A stretch of 64,000 bases of DNA from Brachycybe producta (Eukaryota; Arthropoda; Diplopoda; Playtdesmida; Andrognathidae). Below the pieces are notes generated by a model. That model saw only the letters and a program-made list of their open reading frames with translations. It had not been told where the DNA came from and did not search any database. Within the stretch, counting starts at the first letter, position 1; the number at the start of each line of letters is the position of its first letter. Below are positions 23,291 to 34,116 of this stretch, piece after piece. The position numbers and the translations under genes were made by a program. The DNA lies in NCBI GenBank assembly GCA_036925085.1, contig JAUPFP010000002.1:5522780-5586779 (forward strand), in the 5' to 3' direction.

Positions 23291-23442
23291 GTATACGTCG
23301 CATCCATTTGGTGTAATTGTCCATTACACGAAAGGAATGTCCATTTCGCGTTTTGCATCAGGCCAATTTATGTTTCATTTTGCGAAAATGGGAAATTCAT
23401 TTCGTGTAATTGACAATTACACCAAATGGATGTGACATATAC
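23291..23442. mobile_element. Compact palindromic MITE, 152 bp
   Basis: Arms of about 55 bases nearly fill the element: the left has CGTCGCATCCATTTGGTGTAAT and TTACACGAAAGGAATG, the right CATTTCGTGTAATTGACAAT and CACCAAATGGATGTGACATA. Ends are GTATAC/GTATAT-like, consistent with a TA target. Arms match at most positions, so the copy is not very old. Confidence 0.8.
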
Positions 23443-23923
23443 AGTATTACGCAAGTGTTTGAAATAAATCTGGGGCCATTTTGAAGGATTTATGTAGCCT
23501 AATGTTTTCTATGTGTGTCTAATGCGATTATAAAGTTTCAGGGTTTTTTTTTATATGCAAGCCTATTTTATTTTAGATTGATCGGTTTCAGACCCATTTA
23601 TATTCTTCACTATATGATTTTTTTTCTTTCAATTTATTAAAAAATAAAATTGTGAAAGATTAAAAAACAGATGAAAATAGAATTGGAAATTCAGTGAAAA
23701 AAACGCTTAACACGAAATTTTCATTCAAAGCCCCACTTCTGTTGACTCGCACGGTATTTACCACTATTTAAATATTTCTTGGTCTATAAATAAATTTAGG
23801 TCTATGAATCGATCCTTTCGTGGACGCAGGTGGACTAAATTGTAAATTACATGTAGCAGCATTTAATGACAAGAGAAACTAATTTTCATAATTAATTGTT
23901 TTGATAATTTATTTTTCCTTAAG

Positions 23924-24150
23924 TTGGTTATAAAGTGTAAACGTCCCTCAAACTCTGTTTATTTTATTTTCAAGGAGCAAAATTAAGGAAAACTTGAAAG
24001 CATATTAGAAACTAGACGGGCAACTCTATTATTTTTGAAACTAGAATGGCAGTTGACTCAATAGTAATTTCAGTTTATTTTGAAATATATGAACATGAAA
24101 TTACTATTGAGTCAGCTGTCATTCTAGTTTCTAAAATATTTTCAAGTTAA
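23924..24150. mobile_element. Foldback MITE, family F1 copy
   Basis: Begins TTGGTTATAAAGTGTAAACG like other F1 left ends. The inner arms AGAATGGCAGTTGACTCAATAG and TATTGAGTCAGCTGTCATTCT pair closely. The right outer end is not clear. Confidence 0.65.
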
Positions 24151-26096
24151 AACATCTTCATAAAGAACATTGTATTTGTATCACATTACATTAAAAAATA
24201 TTACAATAACCGTAATTAGAGGCTAGAGGTTTCTAGTCACTTTTATTTCTCAATTCGAAAAAAAATCTAGCCTTAAAGCAGTCTTTTTGATTGGAAAAAT
24301 TATAATTGCTAACTATTAAGTTTAATGATGAAAGTTAGTTGTTGTTGTTTTTTGTTTTTTTGGTTGAAAAAGATTAAAGTGATAATTTGATAGTTTTTCA
24401 TTGTAAAGTAGAAAAATTATGTATTTCAAATTAGGGTCAGCCCGAATGTTATACAATAACAATACCCTTCATTAGACTAATTGTCCAGATAGTTTCAGAA
24501 GAAAAAAAAAGCATTTTCTGCATGCTAAATTATACATAGCTATTCTAAATGAGGTAAAAACATGCAAACTTTTTGCTTGCGGGGAAAAAACTATTTAGAT
24601 TATGTTACGGCCAAAAGTGAAAAATCGGTCAATTTGCAAATTCATTAGTCAGTATGCAATAACCATTGATTCGATATGAAATCAGCATATTGACTAGCTT
24701 TTTAGTCATTGTGCAGAATACATGCATCCTCATCGTAAGATTTTTAATGATTTTATTTTGAGACGCTTGGTATTTTATGCAGTTTGCCCATTTTCTGAGT
24801 TGGTTATTTTGTAAATTGACTCGTGAATTTGCAGAATGACTGTTTTTTTACATATACATATATAATATATATGTAAAAAAATAGATGTCGTGACCAATTG
24901 AAAGATGGAAATTTTAGGTGGAAGTATAGATATTTAAACACCAAAAATAAAAACCACGCAAACAATTGCAATTTTATTCAAATTACATACAACTTGATAC
25001 AAAAAAAAATTGGGTCTCAAGAAAGTATAACATAAAATGTAACTTTATAGATTTTTTTTAAATAAAAATGTTTCAAAGTAGGGTCTCCTTTCCCCCTATG
25101 CCTGATTTGCACCCTGAAGTAATGCAGAATACTATGTAACGTTTCACTCTTATTGATTATGTGCCACATGTAGTCACTGATGTGCAATCGACTTCTGTTG
25201 TTTCATTTGAACAATGCACATGATTGTGTGGATGCAAAATGAAATTGCATTGTTTTTGCATTTCGTCATGGTGTGAATCAGGCTTTGTAGCAGTCTGCAT
25301 TAAATTTAGATTTGAGAAGTTCACCCTGTATAACTTTGTAACAGAATCCCATTTGTGAACTCTCAGAAGTGCATTTATTTTATATTTATAATGCACATAT
25401 AGAACCCAAATGTAATCGAATTCTTTCTCAGGAATTCACTTTTTGAGTTCGTTCCAATTATTACTTTGAAATCCCGTTTTGTGGCATTCATTTCGGTCAA
25501 TAAAAAGTGCTTTTGGAATTTGATCTCCAGTCCGACTCTGACCTATGTTTTTGTTGTTTAAGATACTTCTATTTATTTTTTAATGAATTTCATTTTAGAA
25601 CTACTAATCTCTAAATTATATTAAAGTAACTTAGCACTTTGAACTTTAACATTTCAACTCTTTGAATAGAGTTCCTACACAGAAAACAATTTTCATAGGC
25701 TGGCTTCACACGCTTTCACACTGTGTGGCGACACAAAGTGGTTGACGCAGCTTGCTTCACACGGACTACCGTCGAAAATAAATGTCCTGCTATCAGTGCG
25801 GGCTACTGGTATTGCCCTTCATGAATCCTGCTACAAACGGCGGTGGTCGCCACTTGTAGCAGGATTCAACCACAAACCCTTAAGCAGGGTATTTTTTTAG
25901 GAAGGAATCTTGCTTTGAGGGTTCAAGTTGAACTTTAAATGTCAGGTTTCCTTCTTACTTTTTTTATTTATGTTATTTAATGCATTTAATGCATTCTGTA
26001 GGGTTTTGTAATGATATATAATTTGGATTATTCTGTTATGAGCTATCAGTGATTGCCTACTTGAAGGGTAACTTTTAATATTATTGACAAATGATA

Positions 26097-26401
26097 ACTC
26101 GGGCTCTAATTTGTATGCAATATCAAGCTAATGTTGCCCAATCTGTAGCCATTTGTGAAGTAACAATCCCTTTTAAATCAACCAATCATTATGGGTTTTT
26201 AATCAAAAACACTGGTTAGAGGCTATATATAACTAGTTGACAACTGATAGTAACAAGACAACTAGTCTCTAAACAGCATTTTTGATTGTAAAAAGGAATA
26301 ATAGAAGTTTTTATTAAGGATGACTATTACTTCAGAATTGGCACTTTGGCCACAAGTTGAGAAACATTTGTTTTGATATTGCATAAAAATCCGAGCTCCA
26401 C
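26097..26401. mobile_element. Foldback element, family F4 copy
   Basis: Left end CTCGGGCTCTAATTTGTATGCA pairs with right end TGCATAAAAATCCGAGCTCC. Inner arms include TTTTTAATCAAAAACACTGG with its complement-like TTTTTGATTGTAAAAAG and a TAGAGGC/TAGTCTCTA pair. A second copy lies at 59088-59850. Confidence 0.65.
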
Positions 26402-27771
26402 TAATGAAATAAAATTTTGAAGAGCTATCAGTGATTGCTTACTTTAAGGGGAACCTTTAACATTATTGATAAATGATGATTCAATGAACTCTTTTTTTTT
26501 TTCAGACTAAATTTGGAGAATGAAGTTAGTTGACAAAGCGATTGTTTCATTGTTGGTTTAGAGTTTAGATTATTATACCTTTTATTTCATAAATACAAAA
26601 ATTATTAATCTAACTTTATGATCTTTTTATTTCTCTTTCCATTTTTCTTATCAGGAATTTAATGTTTACGCTCGTCAGAATCGTAGTCTTTATTGTTTAA
26701 AAAAAAAACCTATTTGAGTTTTTTTTATGATGTGCAAATATTATTTTCCTGAAAGCAAAATTAATAAGCATATCTGGGTTAACCGGGCAAGGTATGACGT
26801 CAGTGATATGGTCGAATTAATCTGTTGATTTTCTTCTACCTGAAGCAATTTTAACTGTGCATTTATGTATCTCTGTTTTGCATTAGCATAATTGCATAGA
26901 AGAAAGTGCAATTACATTAATAATGTTAATTCTGACTTTTATTAGATAGTCTGGGTTTTTTTACATTTTTTTTTAATATTTTATTGAATCGTTTTAGACT
27001 ACTTTGTGGGGTTTAGCAGATTTGGTTTGAAATATTTTTAACAAACTAATTTAGTATCGTTTAGATTAATGTGGTTTTAAAGTGTAAACGCCTCTCGAAC
27101 TCTGAATCGGGTGTAAATGACCCGCTTACAGGGGTTTTTAATCAACATTAATTACACGGAAAACTATTTTCGCCTTTTTTCAAATTGTCATAAAAAGTTT
27201 ATTTTTAAAGATATTATCGTGAAAACATTTTTATCGTTATCACCAACTATTCTAGTTTCTAAAACACTTTCAATTTTTGAATAATGTTTTTCCGAAAAAA
27301 CGTTCGCTTGAAAAATATAAATTTTCTCAAAATCGCGGGGTGGAGGCAGGGGGGAGGTGAGAGTTCTCCTATAGAACATATAGCCACTGCAGTAGCGCCA
27401 TCTGGGGGAAGACAAAAACTCAATATAGTCTTGGCAAGGAGGACGACACAGGGGAAATTTCTTACGATACGTCGAGTTATTTTCAAGGGGGCCGACATTG
27501 AGAGTAAATCTCATACGCTGTTAAATTGTAACGTGTAGTAACTGATGCTGTTAAGTACATTTTGCGCCATCTATTGGCCACTCAGTCATCTTCTTAGCTG
27601 CAATTTAAATGTTAAATTTTACAATTTATTAGTTTTTCAGCGAAACTTTTAGAAAATTTTTGTTTCTTATTAATATTTAATTTTAAGAAGTTATTTAAAT
27701 TATTTAATTAATTGTGGGCCAGTTGGTTTTTTCTCATCTATATAGGATTATGCTTTTTTTTGTGCCGAACG

Positions 27772-27996
27772 TTGAGAATCCACAGGCATTTAGAAATCGG
27801 GACGAACACAAGTTGGCTCCGTCTTTTTTATGACGACTGGCAACTTCTAATTAGTTGGTTATGTAGTCTGACGTCACATGTTCCGCCCTTTTCAACGTCG
27901 AACCACACAACAAACCAATTAGAAGTTTTCTGTCGTCATGAAAAGGGCGGAGCCAACTTGTGTTCGTCCCGATTTCTAAACGTCTCTTGAGAATCC
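27772..27996. mobile_element. Palindromic MITE with 10-bp TSD, family F2
   Basis: Direct repeats TTGAGAATCC at 27772-27781 and 27987-27996 bound a 205-bp foldback at 27782-27986. The long arms read ATCGGGACGAACACAAGTTGG then CTCCG on the left, and the complement on the right; the centre holds TGACGTCA and TTCCGCCC. A 10-bp duplication with long inverted repeats fits the Mutator-like group. No ORF. Confidence 0.9.
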
Positions 27997-28072
27997 AAAT
28001 TATTTAAGTAGCGCCATCTAGGGACGTTTTGAGTAACCGTCGTATTCTTCATTCTTTTTATTTTGTGTCACA

Positions 28073-28084
28073 CAAGATGGCCGC
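28073..28084 (+). promoter_or_regulatory. TISU/YY1-type start element
   Basis: CAAGATGGCCGC matches the consensus SAASATGGCGGC at 11 of 12 positions. Such elements combine a YY1 site with the start codon of short-leader housekeeping mRNAs. The ATG at 28077 opens only 11 codons before a stop, unless spliced early: GCCGCT is followed by GTTTGT, a donor type used in POLA2 here. A second ATG at 28189 (MFRGTLK) is followed by a good donor AAG/GTAACT at 28210. Likely marks a promoter of an unidentified gene reading rightwards. Confidence 0.45.
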
Positions 28085-28293
28085 TGTTTGTGGGAGGAGC
28101 ACTGAGTTGTGATTTTCTGTTTGTGGCGTTCGAAGGCTCTGGCTAGGTTTATTTTGCAAGTTGCAAGCTATTTTTAAATATATATTAGATGTTTCGTGGA
28201 ACTCTTAAGGTAACTTGTGATTATTTTGTTTATTTCGTGCGTAATTTGTTCAATTTTTAACGTCCCTCGTTGATAAGAAGGGACTAAGAGAGT

Positions 28294-28673
28294 CTAAAGC
28301 TGATCGTCCACAAGGCCGGCGCGGCGCGTTTTTACTAATGCCACAATATCCATGGATACACACTAATGGCTCATGAGTATAGTGACGAGAAAGCGTTTTT
28401 TTTTAAGATTGCAGTGATGGAGGCAGCTGAGGAAGTGTGATTGACTATGGAAGGAACCTGATAAATGCCTCTCCACTCTCCCATCCATTAGGGCGGAAGT
28501 GCGAAGATGGTGGAAAATTGGTGACTGCAAGAAGTCCGAGACTTATTAGAGAGCTGCGCCATGCCAGGCTTCTCCGCTCTTCCGCAATAATTAATGGACG
28601 GAGGCTCAATTCATTTACGTGCGTTTCCTCTTGCGTCGTGTGACCAACCTTGTGGACGACGTTCAGCTTAAAG
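28294..28673. mobile_element. TIR element, CTAAAGCTGA...TCAGCTTAAAG
   Basis: Left CTAAAGCTGATCGTCCACAAGG and right CCTTGTGGACGACGTTCAGC are inverted, 380 bp apart. The interior is moderately GC-rich with no convincing frame. Right next to it, 28680-28940 shows another inverted pair around TAGGATAG and CTATCCTA. Confidence 0.65.
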
Positions 28674-29025
28674 CCTGATTTACATTAGGATAGTAAAGGG
28701 CATGGGAGCCATGCCTAGAAGCTAGCTTGTTCACTGTACTATTCCACAACCAAGTTGTGTTTACACTGAAAATAACACCTAAAACATTCAAAAACACGAG
28801 GAAACGAAAGGCAACATGGCGTTTTCAATCCTTGTACTAATCCAATATCCTCTCCTCTTCCTGTTTAAATTGGGCTAGGTATGATGGGCGTAGGATAGTG
28901 GAATAGTGAATAGCCTGCCTTCTAATCCACTATCCTATCCCACGAATAGGGCCAGTACGTATTGCGGCTACTAGTTTGAATCCACAGTCTTCTAGATCGA
29001 TTTACGACACCGTATAGAAAACTAC

Positions 29026-29417
29026 GGCTAGTTTCACGTGACGATACGCGTGTTGTGATAGATACTGCGTTTACAGGTACACCAATAGAAGCGTTCATTC
29101 GGCGATACTTCGTGTGATACAGTATCGCGATACTGATTTTAAGCATCCCGTGAACCTCGGCCGCCGCCACCGCCGGCGACTTTTCGTAAAGCTCAACTGA
29201 CAAATGATGGACACCCACAGGTGGATGATATTGTATCACATGATTATCTTCTATTTTTATTCCTCGGATACGTGTATGGTCGATATTGAATTTACATGTA
29301 CACCAATAGAATCGTTCATACGGGAGCGATACATGAATGCTTCCATTGTTGTCCGTGTAAATTGAGTATCTTATCATACGCGTTATCGAGCAAACACATT
29401 CTCATATGAAACTAGCC
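29026..29417. mobile_element. TIR element GGCTAGTTTC with internal direct repeat
   Basis: GGCTAGTTTCACGTGA at the left is inverted to TCATATGAAACTAGCC at the right. Inside, a phrase of about 40 bp around ACACCAATAGAA is repeated directly at 29071-29110 and 29291-29333, each followed by GCGATAC. GC-rich centre (GCCGCCGCCACCGCCGGCG). No ORF. Confidence 0.6.
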
Positions 29418-29708
29418 TAAAGCTGCGTTTTCACGGGTTTAGTTTAGAAGCCGCTAGTACTGTTTACGTTCCTGTTAAGTAAGAACTTAACGTGGTAAGT
29501 TTGTATTTACAACGAGGCTAGTAATGTGTATTTATACCGTGTATGTATTAACGGCAATTTTCACTCAAAATGAGAATTGCTGACGGTATTTACTATGCAG
29601 CAATTAATTGCCACATAAACCTAATTATCTTTCTTTTCATTTTAAATATAATACAAATGTTATAAAATAAATTATGCTAACAAATGTATATTTTCACTAT
29701 TGGAGCAG

Positions 29709-30677
29709 GAGCGCCGAGATCGTGAAACGTGCCGACGGGAGGCGGCCAAGGATCAGGTGCCACACGACAGCAACGGAATGTACCACCAGCTCGTTTGTAG
29801 ACGCCTTTGGGAGCTCGGCCTCCATTACACGGATCCACTCCCACCAGAGGAGATAGAAAAGATTGAGGCTATATGCAAGAGGGTGCGGAGCTCCGAGATG
29901 CCGGCAAGAAGACGAACACCTCCGCCTCTCATGTCACTGACCCCTAACATTGGGGCTCAACCCAAGGAGCCACGTCCACGCCCCTACCAGCGGCCACAGT
30001 ACCGAAGGGAGCGGGAGCGGACACCAGAAACGAGGCGGCACCGAGAGGAGCCCGAAGACCCGCGTCGCAGGGGCTCCAGATCACGACCACCAACATCCAA
30101 GGCGCCCACCTCAACATCCATGGCGCCCACCTCAACATCCATGGCGCCCACCTCAACATCCATGGCGCCCACCTCAGCATCTGGCCTTCCACTTGAAGCA
30201 GAAAAGGAGTGGGTGAAGGAAAAGATCAAAGAAATGATGGACACCCTCCTGGAGGTTGCTAAATTGGGAGGGGACCCTCGCGAGGTCCTGCAATTGCCAC
30301 CAGCACTACCAGAGTCCCGACCTGACGTATTAATTAATGGGAAAAAACACCCAAAGAAGAGGCCGAGACAGTTGCTCCGGGACATGGCACGCAGTGCCAT
30401 TCACCGTGCTCAGAAGTTTGCGTTGGAAGACCAAGCTACGCTGGTCTCAGAAGCTACGGCCTCTTCGAGGGCCCCTCCACGTTCAATGATGCTTTCCCCA
30501 CCAGCAGTTTCAACTGGAGATTTCGGGACAATGGCCAATTGCCCAATACAGCACGATGGCTCTTTGCCCAACTCAGCAGCAGGAAGTCGAACAAGATTTG
30601 CTCCTCAACAACCAGTGGGTGAAGAAGTCTTTGAACCTCAGGCACCTCGACCTTGGGAAGCCTATTCCAGGAGGTAG
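29709..30677 (+). CDS. GC-rich open frame with STSMAPT repeats, unknown
   Basis: A 322-residue frame begins after an acceptor-like TATTGGAGCAG at 29708, so it is probably an exon rather than an ORF with its own ATG. It reads ERRDRETCRREAAKD, then an ordered-looking MYHQLVCRRLWELGLHYTDP and LPPEEIEKIEAICKRVR, an Arg/Pro/Glu-rich linker, four copies of a seven-residue repeat (APTSTSM; 21-bp units at 30102-30180), a helix EKEWVKEKIKEMMDTLLEVAK and a basic segment HPKKRPRQLLRDMAR. GC content is far above the surroundings. An AATAAA at about 31669 could end its transcript; a donor-like GGAG/GTAGGC lies at its end. Function not recognised; host gene or domesticated element both possible. Confidence 0.5.
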   Translation, partial: ERRDRETCRREAAKDQVPHDSNGMYHQLVCRRLWELGLHYTDPLPPEEIEKIEAICKRVRSSEMPARRRTPPPLMSLTPNIGAQPKEPRPRPYQRPQYRRERERTPETRRHREEPEDPRRRGSRSRPPTSKAPTSTSMAPTSTSMAPTSTSMAPTSASGLPLEAEKEWVKEKIKEMMDTLLEVAKLGGDPREVLQLPPALPESRPDVLINGKKHPKKRPRQLLRDMARSAIHRAQKFALEDQATLVSEATASSRAPPRSMMLSPPAVSTGDFGTMANCPIQHDGSLPNSAAGSRTRFAPQQPVGEEVFEPQAPRPWEAYSRR

Positions 30678-31730
30678 GCTGGCATTGTGGGAGTGCTGTC
30701 TCCTGGGATTGATCCTGAATGGAACGTTTGCCTCCATCATTATCTTCATCTCCTTCTAAGGCCAGGGGCAGGCCTTCCGACCTTTACGCAACACTCCTGT
30801 TGTTCTCTGCAACACTCTTGGGCCACCAGCCAGGAGGAGGAACCTTCACCAAGGACCATGTGCTGCAGGCAACCATCAGTCCGCCATTCTTTGGAATGCC
30901 GTACGGTGTGTGCCGCATCGATACGAGGGAACCAGGGCCCTGGTAGCTAATGCACCGTCCACCGGCTTTCTTCAAGATCTCGGCAGCCGGGAGCAGTGGC
31001 TTCCTGCCACTTAGGAACCATAACACTTGCACGGGTGCCTTGTGTGTTGCGTTTTGTGTGTGGGGGGGGGGGGGTTATAACTTAGTCTTTTCTTATTATC
31101 TTATGTGTGTTCTTTGGTGGTGGTTGCAACTTGTTGCATTATTATGTTCTTTTTCGTATTGCTGTTGTCACTCATCCTAATGTTTGTTTTGGATATTGTG
31201 ACAGTTCGGTGGGGATGATAATGGATGTGTGTCATCCGTCCCCTCCTGTGTATTTATGGTTGTGTTGCGAGGTCCACTGTGGCCCATCCCAAGCCCTTTA
31301 CATCCCAGTCTCCAATCGGGAAGTCCGAGGACATACTTCAGGGTTTCTCTGTCAATCCAAAAAAACCCTCATTGTGTCACCATGTTTTTGAGGTCAGTGG
31401 CTTCAACTGACCTTATCACACCCCCGGCACCTCTTTTGACCCCTCTCTGACAATGGGCAGATAGACACAGGGGGATGGGTATTTGGCCGTTTGGGTGCAG
31501 GTTTACCGGCTTAGGTACACGTGAACCCAAGTGTGCAAAAAGCCGGACAATGGTGACCTTGTGGTCCATCTACTTATTGAAACACGTTCACGTAATAGTA
31601 GCTGCAACACAGTCCAGTTTCAATCTTATTTTAACTATTGTAATCCTTCTGTACGATTGCTGAGATTAGCAATAAAAGTGTATAATCAATCATTATTCGT
31701 CGAATTATTTTCTTCCATAGGTTGACATAG
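30678..31730 (+). other. GC-rich tail, probable 3' UTR with poly(A) signal
   Basis: GC-richer sequence continues from the upstream open frame to about 31600. A second-frame stretch ends PFFGMPYGVCRIDTREPGPW at 30946, so further coding after splicing is possible: a GTAGGC donor at 30673 and TTCTAAG acceptor at 30762 would make a 90-bp intron but join to a different frame. AATAAA occurs at about 31669, followed by AT-rich DNA. Confidence 0.4.
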
Positions 31731-32386
31731 GTGTGCTAGCAGCGTGCTCATCAAAATAGCACCCCCACCCCTTTTTTTTTTAAACAAAATGAGTTAAATG
31801 ATACAATTGTAAATTTAGTATCTAAATAGTAAATCCATTTATTTCGGCTGCAACAAACCCACCCGCCCTGGCCGCCTACAACGAGCCTAACTTCACTCGA
31901 CTGTGTTTCGAGTGACGAATAGCTTTTGAAATGCGTTTTTCAAAGCATTTTATTTTGATTGATATATTTTACAAAAATAGACAATATGTAGCGGTGAATA
32001 AGAAAAATGACAAGGTATGGTCCTAGTATAGGTGCCCCTGGGCAATTTAAGTAAACTGTAACTCACTGGAAAGATCTCATCAAGATCTTTTTTGTCGCAA
32101 ACGAGCAAAGAACGCGTGGAAAAGTTTGATTTTGCATGGAGGTCTATTGCATTTTAAAAAGTTTTCGTTTTTAAGAACTGCATGGGTGGACTAGGATAAC
32201 GTAGGGTAGGTTTGGTTGGGTTAAGTTAGGCTTGTTGCAGGGGGCCAGCGGGGGGGGGGGGCAGCCCCCAGTTCGTAAACATAAAAAACTTTTTAAAGCG
32301 CCATAGACATCAATGTAAATTTTAACTTTTACGCGCGATTCTTGGCGGTGCGTTTGGCTCTAGTGAGCTATAGTTTATTTAAATTT
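31731..32386. mobile_element. Overlapping foldback relics
   Basis: 31731-31765 carries GCTCATCAAAATAGCACC, the end of the family nested at 14192-14550. From 32043 to 32386 there is a separate inverted pair: AATTTAAGTAAACTGTAACTCAC at the left and GTGAGCTATAGTTTATTTAAATT at the right, with inner TGGAGGTCTATTGCATTTTAAA pairing with TTTAAAGCGCCATAGACATC. The GGGGG...CCCCC patch at 32235-32270 sits in its loop. Confidence 0.6.
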
Positions 32387-32533
32387 GCGATGGGTTCTTA
32401 TATTAGGATTGTTCCTTTTAGAAAAATAAATCTTTTGTACCAAACGATAATCGAAATTCTGAGGCAGAGATCTAAGCACATAATTTACATTTTTTTTTTA
32501 GCCGTAGCTCAAAATTTAAGTTTCGATTTTAAA

Positions 32534-32860
32534 GGGTGAGCGGCCCACATTTAGATGTCGTGAGTAACATTGAATTGGCTTCAATCACTTCGGAGTCTTC
32601 GCTTAATATCAACGATTTCCCTGCATCAACAAGTTCATCATTAAACAAAACAAAGGAAATACAAACGTAAATAGAAACCATCTTGTGTTTTTAGCCTTGA
32701 TCTGGGTCTCATTTTTTTACTTTTTCGAATGTGTAGTTTTGTCGTAAAAGGATTTTCTTTAAGACCGTATTTCTCGGAAGAACAGTCAGAAGAAATGCTT
32801 GAACAGCAGGAAAACTACGAGGAATTGATTGCTGTTGACTATAAGTTAGATTTTAGTTGA
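32534..32860 (+). CDS. Two 3'-terminal exons of an unrecognised gene
   Basis: Exon A ends at 32668 (AC/GTAAAT) and starts after an AG near 32533 or 32549; it reads DVVSNIELASITSESSLNIN then DFPASTSSSLNKTKEIQ. Exon B starts at 32737 after a pyrimidine tract ending TGTAG and reads FVVKGFSLRPYFSEEQSEEM then LEQQENYEELIAVDYKLDFS and TGA at 32858-32860. The junction AC+T keeps frame. The intron is 68 bp. An AATAAA follows at 32887. The acidic, Ser-rich tail is not a family I know. Upstream exons are not identified; the promoter-like element at 28073 is a candidate start. Confidence 0.5.
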
Positions 32861-34116
32861 TATTTACGAAATTGTTAGTTGCTAATAATAAAATCGTGCT
32901 TTATTTTAGCGATTGTAGTCTTGGCCCACGTAACACGAGTGACGAGCTTTGTTGTATACATGCTATAAAACGCTTAACAGACCACTTTTGTAACAACCCA
33001 TCAAAACCTTGACGCTCACAAGCCCATCAGACCTCTGAAGCCTACCAGGCCCACAGAACCGAAGCATGTGCATGCGGTCCACAAAGCCCATGGGCTGGAC
33101 AGGGCCAAATACCAGCCTCCGAGCTTTGAAGTAGTTTTCTACGTTCAACCATTATACGAATTACGACACTTAGAAACTGTTTTGGTCGTTTTTTCTTTTT
33201 CAGATCGTGTTACATCTTGGATCTTTTCTGATTAAAATATGTAGAAGTTGCTTTATGAGGTGAGAAAGACAAAACATTACTCGTATTTATATTTGGAATT
33301 TATTTTCGTACATATCGCTATTCAGAACCACCACCATCTCGTGTGAGCCACATTTGACATATAGAGGACGTTCGTCCGACGAGTGATTTTCCATTACTGA
33401 GACTTCCAACAAGCACCTCTCATGAATAAAGTATAAAACCCTTCTTTAAAACAACTTAATCGTAAAAGTTGCCTCATTAAAACTTGAAGCTTGTGACGTC
33501 AGAAGTGAAGTTGACCAAAACGTTTGACATGTATCATATATTGGATAGAAAAGGAATGAACTCTGAACTCTCCGACAAAATGTAGAGAAACTTGAAAGTA
33601 TTTTAGAGACTAGAAGGGTAGCTCAATCACTTAAGGATATTTTCATGTTCGCTATCTTTTAAAATAAGCTTTTTTTATTTAAATTTGAAAATGAGCCAAT
33701 AAACGTTTTGCAGACAAAATTTAAAAAATGTTGTCTACACAACATTTTTTACATGATTTTAGAGGAAAATTAATGTTTGATTATTCTGTCTTTCAGGTGC
33801 TAAATGAAGAGAAACTAGAAGGGTAGCTCGATCACTTTAGAGTATTTTCGAGTTGATATTTTTCAAATTGAGCTTTTTATCGTCAGTTTGAAAATTACCC
33901 AACTTTTAGCAGTTAGAGTTCAGTCGATTTTTCTTGGCTCAAATAAAATGTTGTGGCCCAAATTCAAGAAGGAAACTTTAAATTTGAATTCCAACTTCAA
34001 AGGGGTCGACATATTGTGAAAGTCTCCAATTATAGTTATTATTCAGTAAATCAGTTTTTTTTTCACGTTTGAAGTGAAACTGTTGAAGATTAACTATAAA
34101 CATTAAAAACAGAGAT
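32861..34116. other. Intergenic; GC-rich patch and F1/F3 relics
   Basis: 33000-33130 is a GC-richer patch open on the plus strand (reading HKPIRPLKPTRPTEPKHVHA), unrecognised and without clear splice support. 33560-33900 contains F1 phrases (CTAGAAGGGTAGCTCAATCAC twice). 33958-34010 is an F3 relic (AATTCAAGAAGGAAAC). Confidence 0.5.

Larger units (their letters stand above)
21274..27771. other. Long gene-free, foldback-rich stretch
   Basis: No exon supported over 6.5 kb. Contents listed separately are the palindrome at 23291, F1 copy at 23924 and F4 element at 26097. Also present: (GA)n at about 21797-21840, a G run at 22326-22344, F5-like relics at 22190-22500 and 27160-27420, a further F1 relic at 22892-23100, an inverted GAATCCTGCTACAA/TTGTAGCAGGATTC pair at 25821-25866, and a TA-rich hairpin at about 24842-24880. 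Confidence 0.6.

Noticed and set aside
27188-27538. Frames of 79-108 codons on both strands
   Set aside because: They lie in an F5 element whose copies at 42 kb and 63 kb do not keep the frame.
27712-27990. 92-codon frame
   Set aside because: Covers the F2 palindromic MITE with its target duplications.
28922-29377. Minus-strand 151-codon frame
   Set aside because: Spans the TIR element at 29026-29417; the repeated protein phrase arises from its internal direct repeat.
29944-30400. Minus-strand frames of 82 and 138 codons with MLRWAPW or MDVEVGA repeats
   Set aside because: Antisense shadows of the APTSTSM-coding repeats in the plus-strand frame.
32342-32539. 65-codon plus-strand frame
   Set aside because: Lies in the right arm of a foldback element at 32043-32386 and runs into AT-rich DNA.
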